From Klenkia marina (GTDB taxonomy: Bacteria > Actinomycetota > Actinomycetes > Mycobacteriales > Geodermatophilaceae): DNA of 64,000 nucleotides. The notes under the pieces are model-generated. The model had not been told where the DNA came from. It made no database searches and saw only the letters and a program-made list of their open reading frames with translations. Positions 33,998 through 44,422 of the stretch are shown in pieces. The position numbers and the translations under genes were made by a program. Location of the stretch: assembly GCF_900101025.1 (NCBI RefSeq), contig NZ_FMUH01000003.1, positions 248,001 through 312,000 of the forward strand, given 5' to 3'. Position 1 is the stretch's first letter; every line of letters starts with the position of its first letter.

Positions 33998-34932
33998 GAG
34001 CCGGGCAGCAGGCGACGGATCGCGTCGGTCACCAGGTCGGGCCGCTCCTGCGGCAGCATGTGGCCGCACCCGGGCACGATCTGCAGGTGCGCGGTGGGGA
34101 TCGCCGCGGCCAGCCGGCCGGAGTGCTTGACCGGGGTCAGCTTGTCGGTGTCGCCGACCATGATCTCCACGGGCACGGTGCCGAGCTCGGCCAGCGCCTG
34201 CGCCTTGTCGTGCGCGCCGAGCGCGGGGTAGAACGCGACGAACGCGCGGATGGACGACCCGGCCATGATCTCGGCGCCGCGGGCGACCATGGCGTCGGTG
34301 GCGTCGCGCCCGTAGAGGATGCCGCGCACGACGCGGCGGTGCCGGGGGTGCGACGGCGGCACCAGCCGCCGCCACCCCTCGACCCGCCGGGCGTGCGCCA
34401 CCGCCCAGGCGCCGACGGCCGGCAGCAGCCGTTCCTGCAGCCGCTCGGCCGCGGTGCGCGGCGGGTGGGACAGCTGACCGGCCGACGTGTCGACCAGCGC
34501 CGCGCCCACCACCCGCTCGCCGATCAGCTCGGGGTGCGCGGCGGCCAGGGCCATGATCGTCATGCCGCCCATCGAGTGCCCGCCCAGCACCACCGGTCCG
34601 GTGGGCGCGAGCTCGGCCAGCACGGTCGCCAGGTCCTCGCCGAGCAGGTCGATCGACACCGGATCGGTGTCGCCCCAGGTCGAGCGGCCGTGGCCGCGCT
34701 GGTCGTAGCGGACCAGCCGCAGCCTGCCTGCGGCGACGTCGGGGGCCAGCAGCGCGGCGACGTCGTCCCAGGAGGCCTGCGCCAGGGTCCAGCCGTGGGC
34801 GAGCACGACGGTCACCGGCGCGTCGGCCGGGCCGTCGACGCTGGCGTGCAGCAGGGCGCCGTCGGCGGTGCGGACGGCGTGGACCGTGTGCCGCACGGTG
34901 CCGGCGTCGGTGCCGATCGCCGCCGCGGTCAC
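33994..34932 (-). CDS. Alpha/beta hydrolase
   Basis: A 312-residue alpha/beta-fold hydrolase. HGWTLAQASWDDVA is the oxyanion-hole region, RYDQRGHGRS a standard early strand-loop, GGHSMGGMT the nucleophile elbow, and GCGHMLPQE the catalytic His. The acid is probably the Asp in GDTDKLTP. It is coupled by a GTGA overlap to the Baeyer-Villiger-type monooxygenase upstream and by another to the TetR gene downstream. A BVMO paired with an esterase fits a route in which a ketone is oxidised to an ester or lactone and then hydrolysed. Confidence 0.88.
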   Translation of the reverse strand: MTAAAIGTDAGTVRHTVHAVRTADGALLHASVDGPADAPVTVVLAHGWTLAQASWDDVAALLAPDVAAGRLRLVRYDQRGHGRSTWGDTDPVSIDLLGEDLATVLAELAPTGPVVLGGHSMGGMTIMALAAAHPELIGERVVGAALVDTSAGQLSHPPRTAAERLQERLLPAVGAWAVAHARRVEGWRRLVPPSHPRHRRVVRGILYGRDATDAMVARGAEIMAGSSIRAFVAFYPALGAHDKAQALAELGTVPVEIMVGDTDKLTPVKHSGRLAAAIPTAHLQIVPGCGHMLPQERPDLVTDAIRRLLPGS

Positions 34933-36446
34933 GCCGCCACCCCGGCGGTCGTGCGCTCCGCCGTCCCCACGTAGTTCTCCCGGTCCAAGGTCTTCGTCAG
35001 TCGGCGGAACAGGAAGGTGAAGTCGGGCCACAGGGTGGTGTTGTGGCCGTGCCGGTCGAGGTACCAGGAGCCGCAGCCGCCCCCGAGCCAGACCGTGCCC
35101 TGCGACCGCTCGGCGATCAGCTCGCGGTAGGCGTCCTGGGCGGCGGGGGTGGTCTCCAGCGTCGCCAGGCCCTCGACGGCCATCGCCCGCAGGGCCTCGC
35201 CGACGTAGGCCACCTGCGACTCGATCATGTAGACCATCGACGTGTGCCCGACGCCCACGTTGGGGCCGACCAGCAGGAACAGGTTGGGGAAGCCGGCCAC
35301 GGTGGAGCCGCGGTTGGTGACCATGCCCTCGTCCCAGACCTCGGCGAGGCTGCGGCCGTCGCGCCCGCGGATGCGGTGCGCGATCGGCAGGTCGGTGACG
35401 TGGAACCCGGTGGCCAGCACCAGGGTGTCGGTCGGGCGCTCGACGCCGTCGCGGGTGACCACCGAGTGCGGGCGGACCTCGGCGATGCCGGCGGTGACCA
35501 CCTCGGCGTTGGGCGCGGAGATCGCCGGGTACCAGTCGTTGCTGATCAGGATGCGCTTGCAGCCGATGGTGTAGTCCGGGGTCACGGCGGCGCGCAGCTG
35601 GGGGTCGCGCACCTGGCGCTCGAGGTGGGTGCGGGCCAGCTTCTGCACCGGCGCCAGCAGCCTGCGGTTCTTCGCCATGCCGAACACCAGGAACTCGCGG
35701 CCGGCGTAGAGGGCCCCGCGCACCGCCTTCTGGACGGCGGGGAACCGGCGGTACAGCGACCGCTCGAACGGCGTGGTGGGCCGGTCGCCACGCGGGATGA
35801 TCCACGGAGGAGTGCGCTGGTAGACCGCGACGGACCCCACGCGGGGCTGGATCGCCGGCACCACCTGGATGGCGGAGGCGCCGGTGCCGATGACGGCCAC
35901 CCGGTCGCCGGCGAGGTCGTGCTCGTGGTCCCACCGGGCGGTGTGCATGACGGTCCCGGCGAAGCTCTCGATGCCGGGGATGTCGGGGTAGGAGGGGTCG
36001 GCCAGCGCGCCGGCACCGGAGACCAGGACCTTCGCGCGGAAGTCGCCGGCGGTGGTCTCGACGTCCCAGCGCTGTGCGGCGTCGTCCCAGGTGGCCGCGG
36101 TGACCTCGGCGCCGAACACGTGCTTGTCGCGGATGCCGTAGCGGTCGGCGATGCCGCGCAGGTAGGCGAAGATCTCGGGCTGCTCGGAGTAGGTGCGCGG
36201 CCAGTCGGGGTTGGGCGCGAAGGAGAACGAGTAGAGGTTGGACTGCACGTCGCAGGCCGCGCCGGGGTAGCTGTTGTCGCGCCAGGTGCCCCCGACGTCG
36301 TCCCCGCGCTCGAGGACGACGAAGTCCTCGATGCCCTGCTTGCGCAGCTGGATGGCCATGCCGAGGCCGGCGAACCCGGACCCGACGACGGCGACGTGCA
36401 CCTCGCGGGTGGCGGTCGGGGTGGTCTTCTCGATCGTGCTGGTCAC
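34929..36446 (-). CDS. FAD-dependent Baeyer-Villiger-type monooxygenase
   Basis: A 505-residue flavoprotein. GSGFAGLG near residue 22 is the FAD Rossmann motif, GGTWRDNSYPGAACD follows, and FAGTVMHTARWD fits the Baeyer-Villiger fingerprint FxGxxxHxxxW(P/D). The second Rossmann motif (VIGTGASAIQ) for NADPH comes soon after. Such enzymes insert oxygen next to a carbonyl using NADPH and O2. The substrate is unknown. GTG 36446 is preferred for the AAGGGAG site before it. It leads the operon with the hydrolase and TetR regulator, and its promoter contains two matching palindromes. Confidence 0.92.
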   Translation of the reverse strand: MTSTIEKTTPTATREVHVAVVGSGFAGLGMAIQLRKQGIEDFVVLERGDDVGGTWRDNSYPGAACDVQSNLYSFSFAPNPDWPRTYSEQPEIFAYLRGIADRYGIRDKHVFGAEVTAATWDDAAQRWDVETTAGDFRAKVLVSGAGALADPSYPDIPGIESFAGTVMHTARWDHEHDLAGDRVAVIGTGASAIQVVPAIQPRVGSVAVYQRTPPWIIPRGDRPTTPFERSLYRRFPAVQKAVRGALYAGREFLVFGMAKNRRLLAPVQKLARTHLERQVRDPQLRAAVTPDYTIGCKRILISNDWYPAISAPNAEVVTAGIAEVRPHSVVTRDGVERPTDTLVLATGFHVTDLPIAHRIRGRDGRSLAEVWDEGMVTNRGSTVAGFPNLFLLVGPNVGVGHTSMVYMIESQVAYVGEALRAMAVEGLATLETTPAAQDAYRELIAERSQGTVWLGGGCGSWYLDRHGHNTTLWPDFTFLFRRLTKTLDRENYVGTAERTTAGVAA

Positions 36447-36471
36447 CGGTCGGCTCCCTTGCTGACGGCTT

Positions 36472-36488
36472 GCTGAGCAACGCTCAAC
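36472..36488. promoter_or_regulatory. TetR-type operator 2 (imperfect)
   Basis: GCTGAGCA A CGCTCAAC is the same palindrome as that at 36502 with two arm mismatches. It covers the predicted transcription start of the monooxygenase operon. Confidence 0.65.
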
Positions 36489-36517
36489 AAGGTACACATC
36501 CGTTGAGCAGTGCTCAA
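36489..36517 (-). promoter_or_regulatory. Promoter of the monooxygenase operon
   Basis: On the minus strand TTGAGC (36512-36517) and TACCTT (36489-36494) are separated by exactly 17 bases, a good sigma-70-type promoter. The -35 lies inside operator 1, and the start point falls in operator 2. Confidence 0.65.
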
Positions 36518-36518
36518 C
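36502..36518. promoter_or_regulatory. TetR-type operator 1 (perfect palindrome)
   Basis: GTTGAGCA G TGCTCAAC has perfect 8-base arms. It overlaps the -35 element of the monooxygenase promoter and lies 28 bases before the SDR start. Its centre is 30 bases from that of operator 2, about three helical turns, so dimers would bind the same face. Confidence 0.75.
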
Positions 36519-36545
36519 AGCAACTCGACGACGAGGAGCCCCACG

Positions 36546-37454
36546 ATGGCCCGCACCACCCCGAACACCCGCTCGCTGGCCGGTCAGGCCGTGCTGATCA
36601 CCGGCGCCGCCCGCGGCATCGGCGCCGAGCTGGCCCGCAAGGCCGCTGCCCGCGGCGCCCGCGTGGCCCTCGTGGGTCTCGAGCCCGAGCTGCTGGCCGC
36701 GGTCGCCACCGAGCTCGGCCCCGAGCACCTCTGGGTGGAGGCCGACGTCACCGACGCCGACGCCATGGCCGCGGCGGTGGCCCGGGCGGTGGACGTGTTC
36801 GGCGGGCTGGACGTCGTCGTCGCCAACGCCGGCATCGCCCCGATGAACACCGTGGCCACCGCCTCGGCGCGCGCGCTGGCGCGCACCATCGAGGTCAACC
36901 TGACCGGGGCGATGCTCACCGCGCACGCCGCGCTGCCGGAGATCTCGAAGCGGCGCGGGCACGTGCTGCTCATCTCCTCGGCCGCCGCGTTCTCGGTGCT
37001 GCCGGGCCTGTCCGCCTACTGCGCGGCCAAGGCCGGGCTCGAGCGCTTCGGCGACGTGCTGCGCCTGGAGGTCGCCCACCGCGGCGTCACCGTCGCCAGC
37101 GCCCACCCGGTGTGGATCGACACCGACATGGTCCGCGACACCAAGGCCGCGCTGCCCACCTTCAAGGCCACCCTCGACCGGCTCCCCGGGCCGCTGGGCT
37201 CCTACACCTCGGTCTCCGACTGCGCCGACGCCCTGCTGCGCAACCTGGAGACCCGTGGCCGCCGGGTGTTCGTGCCCCGCTCGGTGGGGTTCGTCGCCGC
37301 CTGGCGCCAGGCGATCATCGGCGCGGTGGGGGAGAAGCTCGTGCTGGCTCAGGCCAAGACCGCCGTCCCGCAGCTCGAGCAGGAGATCGCCGCGCTGGGC
37401 GGCGAGGAGTTCGGCGCCAACTCCGTCGAGCGCGGCCGCACCCGCAAGGCCTGA
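36546..37454 (+). CDS. Short-chain dehydrogenase/reductase
   Basis: A 302-residue NAD(P)-dependent SDR. The cofactor motif TGAARGIG is near residue 23, ANAGIAP follows, and the catalytic Ser, Tyr and Lys lie in ISSAAAFSVLPGLSAYCAAK. The C-terminal extension (RRVFVPRSVGFVAAWRQAI) is common in SDRs that work beside Baeyer-Villiger enzymes. Divergent from that operon with a shared regulatory region, it probably supplies the ketone substrate by oxidising an alcohol. ATG 36546 has a GAGGAG site seven bases before it. Confidence 0.9.
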   Translation: MARTTPNTRSLAGQAVLITGAARGIGAELARKAAARGARVALVGLEPELLAAVATELGPEHLWVEADVTDADAMAAAVARAVDVFGGLDVVVANAGIAPMNTVATASARALARTIEVNLTGAMLTAHAALPEISKRRGHVLLISSAAAFSVLPGLSAYCAAKAGLERFGDVLRLEVAHRGVTVASAHPVWIDTDMVRDTKAALPTFKATLDRLPGPLGSYTSVSDCADALLRNLETRGRRVFVPRSVGFVAAWRQAIIGAVGEKLVLAQAKTAVPQLEQEIAALGGEEFGANSVERGRTRKA

Positions 37455-37462
37455 CCGCTCGA

Positions 37463-37525
37463 CTGTGCAGTTGCGGTCGTCGACACCGTGCGGCGCGCCG
37501 GCGTGGGCGACCGCAACTGCGCAGT
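37463..37525. repeat. Dispersed palindromic repeat, family B, copy 1
   Basis: This 63-base element aligns without gaps to 57319-57381 (46 of 63 identical). Its ends pair: 37462-37479 with 37508-37525, 18 base pairs with one mismatch. The centre GCGGCGCGCCGG is identical in both copies. It lies 8 bases after the SDR stop and may also terminate transcription. Confidence 0.75.
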
Positions 37526-37546
37526 GGTGGCCTCAGGTGCGCGCGT

Positions 37547-38065
37547 TCACCAGATCCACCGGATGACGGTCACCGCCCCGACGACGAGGAGCGCGACCAC
37601 CACTGCGACGGCCAGGAAGCAGCCGGTGGCGGTGAGTGCGCCGCCGACCCGCGACCCCGCTGTCGCAGGACCGGGGGACGAGCGGGGACGGGCGGTGGAC
37701 CAGGTGACCGGACCCCCGGTCGCTTCCTCGGCCGCCGTCCGCAGCTCGACCAGCCGGCCGTGCGCTGCGGGGCCGGCGGCGTCCTCGGGCCCTGCCCACC
37801 GCATGGCCCGGACCCGCTGGTGCGCGCCGGGGTAGCTGGCCAGGAACGCGGTGACCTCGTCGGGACGCCGGTCCGTGCACAGGTAGGACCACCTCCCGGC
37901 CTGGGCGCGGTCGCCGTCGGCGCGGTGCGCCTCGGCGAGGGCAGCTCGCACGTCGAGCCGGTGCGGGTAGGTGGAGACCAGACCGTGCAGGCGTGAACGG
38001 GCCCGGTCGGACCGTCCGGCGGCGAGCTCGGCCCGGGCTCGGGCGAGGGTCTGGTCGGCGGGCAC
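37547..38065 (-). CDS. DUF6584-type helical repeat protein with C-terminal anchor
   Basis: A 172-residue protein whose N-terminal part looks like a short TPR-type pair (TLARARAELAAGRSDRARSRLHGLVSTYP, then VRAALAEAHRADGDRAQAGRWSYL), matching my memory of the actinobacterial DUF6584 family. A polar linker leads to one C-terminal membrane helix (TGCFLAVAVVVALLVVGAVTVI). Function is unknown. It starts at GTG 38065, divergent from the exoribonuclease gene. Confidence 0.75.
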   Translation of the reverse strand: MPADQTLARARAELAAGRSDRARSRLHGLVSTYPHRLDVRAALAEAHRADGDRAQAGRWSYLCTDRRPDEVTAFLASYPGAHQRVRAMRWAGPEDAAGPAAHGRLVELRTAAEEATGGPVTWSTARPRSSPGPATAGSRVGGALTATGCFLAVAVVVALLVVGAVTVIRWIW

Positions 38066-38116
38066 GTCGAGAGGGTGCCCGACTCGCCGCCGGGGGGCAC
38101 CCGGTTTCCGGTCCCC

Positions 38117-38122
38117 TACGGT
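38117..38122 (+). promoter_or_regulatory. -10 box of the exoribonuclease gene (leaderless)
   Basis: TACGGT ends seven bases before the GTG at 38130. Confidence 0.5.
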
Positions 38123-38129
38123 CTGCGGT

Positions 38130-38595
38130 GTGCGGCGCTTCTTCTACGACACCGAGTTCATCGAGGACGGGACGACGATCGACCTGGTGTCGATCGGCGT
38201 GGTCGACGAGACCGGCCGTGAGTTCTACGCCGTCTCCACCGAGTTCGACCCCGCGAAGGCCATCCCGTGGGTGCGCCGCAACGTGCTCGACAAGCTGCCC
38301 CCGCCCTCGGACAAGGCCTGGCGCACCCGCGCCCAGATCCGGGACTCCCTGCTGGACTTCCTCACCGGCCCCGGTGAGGAGGTCCAGCTGTGGGCGTGGG
38401 TCGCCGCCTACGACCACGTCGCGCTGTGCCAGTTGTGGGGCGCGATGCCCGCGCTGCCGCGCAAGGTGCCGCGGTTCACCCACGAGCTCAAGCAGGCGTG
38501 GGAGGACGCCGGCTCGCCCCCGGTGCCGCCCAAGCCGGCCGACGCCCACGACGCGCTCGTGGACGCCCGCCACGGCCTGGCGATCTGGCAGGTGA

Positions 38596-38609
<14 letters not shown>
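38130..38609 (+). CDS. 3'-5' exoribonuclease of the Rv2179c family
   Basis: A 159-residue DEDDh-type exonuclease like mycobacterial Rv2179c, a small RNase of the RNase T superfamily. The first acidic pair is in FFYDTEFIEDG at residues 5-8, the next Asp in VAAYDHVALCQLWG, and the His and final Asp in DAHDALVDARHGLAIW. Its place two genes before aroG matches mycobacteria. GTG 38130 begins VRRFFYDTEF directly, with a leaderless promoter. Its last 14 bases overlap the convergent reductase-like gene. Confidence 0.87.
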
Positions 38610-40892
<2,283 letters not shown>

Positions 40893-40894
<2 letters not shown>

Positions 40895-40953
40895 AGGACC
40901 CCACTGCCCCCCACCACTCGCACGCCCGCGGCGGGCCCCTGCAGCGGGGCCGA
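40893..40953. repeat. Dispersed intergenic repeat, family A, copy 2
   Basis: This 61-base element matches 1775-1833 with small indels. It begins within the aroG stop codon and ends in the hairpin GGCCCC (40934-40939) / GGGGCC (40946-40951). It ends 13 bases before the threonine aldolase start. Confidence 0.75.
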
Positions 40954-40966
40954 GAGGCATGACGGA

Positions 40967-41971
40967 ATGACCCACCTTGTTGACCTCCGCTCCGACACCG
41001 TCACGAAGCCGACCCCGGCCATGCGTAGGGCCATGGCCGAGGCCGAGGTCGGCGACGACGTCTACGGCGAGGACCCGCTGGTCAACTCGCTCGAGGAGCG
41101 CGTGGCCGACCTGTTCGGCCACGAGGCGGCCCTCTTCGTGCCCTCGGGGACGATGGGCAACCAGATCGGCATGCGGTTGGTCTGCCAGCCCGGCCAGGAG
41201 GTGCTCGGGGACGCCGAGGCGCACGTGGTCACCTACGAGATGGGGGCCGCGGCCGCGGTCTTCGGCCTCTCGACCCGCACCGTGGTCAGCGAGGGCGGGG
41301 TGCTCTCGGCCGACCAGCTCATCGCCCAGGTGCGGCCCTTCGGCAACTGGCACCTGACGCCCACCGCGGCGATCGCGGTGGAGAACACGCACAACCGCGC
41401 CGGCGGACTGGTGCAGCCGCTGGAGGAGCTGGAGAAGCTCTGGGCCTGGTCGCGCGACGCCGGGGTGGCGGTGCACCTCGACGGCGCACGCATCTGGAAC
41501 GCCGCAGTGGCCTCCGGGGTGCCGCTGGCCACCTACGGCCGCCTCGCCGACACCGCGTCGGTGTGCCTGTCCAAGGGCCTGGGTGCACCGGTCGGGTCGG
41601 TGCTGGTCGCCTCGGCCGACCGCATCGCCGAGGCCCGCCTGTGGCGCAAGCGCCTCGGCGGCGGCATGCGCCAGGTCGGCGTCCTGGCCGCCGCGGGGCT
41701 GCACGCGCTCGACCACCACGTCGACCGGCTGGCCGACGACCACGCCCGTGCGAAGCAGCTGGCCGAGCGGCTGGGCGTCGACCCGGCCGCCGTGCACACC
41801 AACATGGTGGTGCTCGACGGCGTCGCCGCCCCGATGCTGGCCGCGGCCGCGAAGGCCCAGGGCGTGCTGGTCAGCGAGGTCTCGGCCACGAAGGTGCGGC
41901 TGCTGACCCACCTCGACGTCGACGACGCCGCGATCGACCGCGCCGCCGAGGTCGTCTCCGCCCTGGTGTGA
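40967..41971 (+). CDS. ltaE: Low-specificity L-threonine aldolase
   Basis: A 334-residue PLP enzyme that splits threonine or allo-threonine into glycine and acetaldehyde. The start [19 protein letters not shown] and the GDDVYGEDP motif are diagnostic; [11 protein letters not shown] contains the cofactor Asp, and the PLP lysine is in [13 protein letters not shown] near residue 202. It follows aroG at a distance of 72 bases filled by a repeat, so whether they are cotranscribed is unclear. Confidence 0.93.
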   Translation: MTHLVDLRSDTVTKPTPAMRRAMAEAEVGDDVYGEDPLVNSLEERVADLFGHEAALFVPSGTMGNQIGMRLVCQPGQEVLGDAEAHVVTYEMGAAAAVFGLSTRTVVSEGGVLSADQLIAQVRPFGNWHLTPTAAIAVENTHNRAGGLVQPLEELEKLWAWSRDAGVAVHLDGARIWNAAVASGVPLATYGRLADTASVCLSKGLGAPVGSVLVASADRIAEARLWRKRLGGGMRQVGVLAAAGLHALDHHVDRLADDHARAKQLAERLGVDPAAVHTNMVVLDGVAAPMLAAAAKAQGVLVSEVSATKVRLLTHLDVDDAAIDRAAEVVSALV

Positions 41972-42088
41972 CGTCGACGAGGCGACCGCCGTCCACCAGG
42001 ACGGCGGCCGCCAGGTCGACACCGGATGACCCGGCGTGGCCCGGTCGCGGGGGCCGGAGGCCTCCCGACCGGTCCACGAGCAACGGCT

Positions 42089-42113
42089 CAGCGCCCGCCG
42101 GGGACGGGCGCTG
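42089..42113. terminator. Hairpin terminator between ltaE and the subtilase gene
   Basis: CAGCGCCCG (42089-42097) pairs with CGGGCGCTG (42105-42113) around a 7-base loop, in the 179-base convergent gap. Confidence 0.6.
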
Positions 42114-42150
42114 GCCGCGGTGCGAACCGGAGGATCGCGATGAGCTCAGC

Positions 42151-43326
42151 TCAGTGGTCGCTGAACAGGAGGTCGCCGCCGGCGGTGCTGCTGTTCACCG
42201 CGCCCTGGGTGGCGTTCGAGGTGATCTGCGCGGCCACGACGGCCGGGCTGGCCCCGGGGTTGCCCTGCAGGTACAGGGCGGCGACGCCGGCGACGTGCGG
42301 CGTGGCCATCGAGGTGCCGCTGATGGTGTTCGTGGCGGTCGAGGAGCCGATCCAGGCGCTGGTGATGGACACCCCCGGGGCGAACAGGTCGACGCAGGAG
42401 CCGTAGTTGCTGAACGAGCCCGGCTGGTCGTTGCGGTCCGAGGCCCCGACGGTGATGCCGGCGGCCACGCGCGCCGGGGACTCCCCGCAGGCGTCGAGGG
42501 GCACGCCGCGGTCGTCGCCGTTGCCGGCCGCGATGGCGTAGGTGACACCGTCGGCGACGGAGCGCTGCACGGCCTGGTCGAGGGCGGTGGAGGTGCCGCC
42601 CCCCAGGCTCATGTTGGCGACGGCGGCCTCGCCGGCCTGGTGGTCGGCGGTGACCCAGTCGACGCCGGCGATGACCCCCGACGTGGTGCCGCGGCCGTCG
42701 CACCCCAGCACGCGCACGGCGACCAGGCTGGTCTGCTTGGCCACGCCGTAGGTGCTGCCACCCACGGTGCCTGCGACGTGGGTGCCGTGGCCCTGGCAGT
42801 CGTCGGCCGACCCGCCGTCGACGGCGTCGTACCCGCTGACGGCTCGCCCGCCGAAGTCGCGGTGCCCGAGGTTGATGCCGGTGTCGATGATGTAGCTGGT
42901 CACCCCGGCGCCGGTGGCCCCGTAGCTGTAGCTGCCCGACAGCGGCAGGGAACGCTGGTCGGTGCGGTCCAGGCCCCAGGTGGGGCCGCTCTGGGTGGTC
43001 GTGGCCTGGATCTCCTGGTCGGGCTCGACGGCCAGGACGCCGGGCAGGTCGGCGAGCTGGTCGGCCAGGGCGGTGGGCAGGGTGACCGCGAAGCCGTTGA
43101 GGGCGTGCTCGTACACGTGGGTGATGTCGCCGCCGAGGCCCGCGGTGAGGCCCACGGCCTGGGTGGTGATGCTGTCGGGGTCGAGCGTGACGATGTAGCT
43201 GCCGAGGGCCGAGGACCCGACGCCCTCGTCGGCCGCTGCGGTGCCGGCGGTGGCTGCGAAGCCGGCGGTGGCCAGTGCGGCGATCGCGGCGACGGCGACC
43301 GGACGGGCCGGAGAGTGGATCTGCAC
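42151..43326 (-). CDS. Secreted subtilisin-like serine protease (S8, proteinase K type)
   Basis: A 391-residue preproprotein. A signal peptide (VAVAAIAALATAGFAATAGTAAA) is followed by an I9-type inhibitor propeptide (SYIVTLDPDS to LAVEPDQEI). The mature protease carries catalytic Asp148 (IIDTGI), His180 (GHGTHVAG) and Ser339 (GTSMATPHVAG). Cysteines in DDCQGHG, LGCDGRG and YGSCVDLF suggest stabilising disulfides, as in the proteinase K group. GTG 43326 is chosen over an upstream GTG because AGGAG lies eight bases before it. An 18-base palindrome lies 51 bases upstream. Confidence 0.9.
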   Translation of the reverse strand: MQIHSPARPVAVAAIAALATAGFAATAGTAAADEGVGSSALGSYIVTLDPDSITTQAVGLTAGLGGDITHVYEHALNGFAVTLPTALADQLADLPGVLAVEPDQEIQATTTQSGPTWGLDRTDQRSLPLSGSYSYGATGAGVTSYIIDTGINLGHRDFGGRAVSGYDAVDGGSADDCQGHGTHVAGTVGGSTYGVAKQTSLVAVRVLGCDGRGTTSGVIAGVDWVTADHQAGEAAVANMSLGGGTSTALDQAVQRSVADGVTYAIAAGNGDDRGVPLDACGESPARVAAGITVGASDRNDQPGSFSNYGSCVDLFAPGVSITSAWIGSSTATNTISGTSMATPHVAGVAALYLQGNPGASPAVVAAQITSNATQGAVNSSTAGGDLLFSDH

Positions 43327-43377
43327 GGGCGTCACTCCTGGGTGAGGCGGGTGCCCGGCGGCTCGCACAGCCGGGGC

Positions 43378-43395
43378 TCAGGTGTGCACACCTGA
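43378..43395. promoter_or_regulatory. 18-base perfect palindrome upstream of the protease gene
   Basis: TCAGGTGTG is followed directly by its complement CACACCTGA, with no spacer. It is the only strong symmetry in the 208-base region before the protease gene and is a candidate operator. No nearby regulator gene points to its partner. Confidence 0.55.
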
Positions 43396-43534
43396 ACACG
43401 GCTACTGACCTCGGCGAAAGACTGCGGAGGTCTGGGATCGATCCCGCAACACGCAGTTCACGCAGGTCAGAGGCGTGTCGGAACGGCTCGGTCGGGCCCG
43501 GGTGGGCCGGGCCGGGTGCGAGCGGGCCGGACGG

Positions 43535-44422
43535 TCAGGCGTGGACGGCGGCGGTCGCGCGCAGCTCGCGCAGCAGCGCGATGTCGCGGGCGTGCCCGTC
43601 CCACGGCCCCGTGTCCGATGCCATCGGCGTCTCGACGACCACGGGCACCCCGGCGGTCAGCGGGTGGGACAGCAGCTCGGCGAAGGGCGCCGTCCCGATC
43701 CGGCCGGCCCCGATCGTGGCGTGCCGGTCGCGCAGCGACCCTCGTTCGTCGAGGGAGTCGTTGGCGTGCACGAGCCCGAGTCGGCCCGGTCCGACGGCGG
43801 TCTCGAGCTCCTCCAGGACGGCGGCGGCCCCGCCGGGGGAGGCCAGGTCGTGACCGGCGGCCCAGGCATGGCAGGTGTCCAGGCAGACGCCCAGGGCGGG
43901 GTGGTGCTCGAGCGCGGCGAAGTACGGCGCGAGGTCCCCGACGGTGGCCGCCAGTGCTCGGCCGCCGCCGGCGGTGGGCTCGACGAGCAACCGGGGCCCG
44001 CCGTCGGGCTGGGCCTCCAGCACCGGCAGCAGCCGCTCGTGCAGCTGGCGCAGGGCCGCGTCGTACCGGTCCTCGCCGACGGAGGACCCGGCGTGGACGA
44101 CGACCCCGGCGCAGCCCAGCTCCACGCCCCGGGCGAGGTCGGCGGCGACGACGGCCACCGAGGCCGCGACCGTGGCCTCGGTGGGCGAGCCGACGTTCAC
44201 CAGGAACGGCGTGTGGATGAACGTGGGCACGCCCCGCTCGGCGAACTCGGCGGTGAACACGGCGTCCTGCCGGGGGTCCCCGGCGCTGCGCCTCCAGCCG
44301 CGCGGGTTGCCGACGAAGACCTGCACGGCGTGGGCGTCGACGGCCTCGGCGTAGGCCAGCCCGCCCGTGGCCAGGCCGCCCTTCACCGAGATGTGCGCCC
44401 CGATGGGCGCCGGGGGCGTCAC
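43535..44422 (-). CDS. nfo: Endonuclease IV (AP endonuclease)
   Basis: A 295-residue zinc-dependent AP endonuclease that cuts DNA at abasic sites. IGAHISVKGGLATG at the start, QVFVGNPRGW, VVVHAGSSVGE, LLVEPTAGGG, GVCLDTCHAWAAGHD and VHANDSLDERGSLRDRHATIG carry the usual His, Asp and Glu metal ligands. The GTG at 44422 overlaps the pknL stop (GTGA), so it is translationally coupled to a protein kinase gene, an odd pairing for a repair enzyme. Confidence 0.93.
   Translation of the reverse strand: MTPPAPIGAHISVKGGLATGGLAYAEAVDAHAVQVFVGNPRGWRRSAGDPRQDAVFTAEFAERGVPTFIHTPFLVNVGSPTEATVAASVAVVAADLARGVELGCAGVVVHAGSSVGEDRYDAALRQLHERLLPVLEAQPDGGPRLLVEPTAGGGRALAATVGDLAPYFAALEHHPALGVCLDTCHAWAAGHDLASPGGAAAVLEELETAVGPGRLGLVHANDSLDERGSLRDRHATIGAGRIGTAPFAELLSHPLTAGVPVVVETPMASDTGPWDGHARDIALLRELRATAAVHA

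Noticed and set aside
34929-37106. A longer N-terminus (up to 725 residues) for the monooxygenase
   Set aside because: The extension would run across the operators and the divergent SDR gene and has no family similarity. GTG 36446 has a good ribosome site and begins just before the FAD motif.
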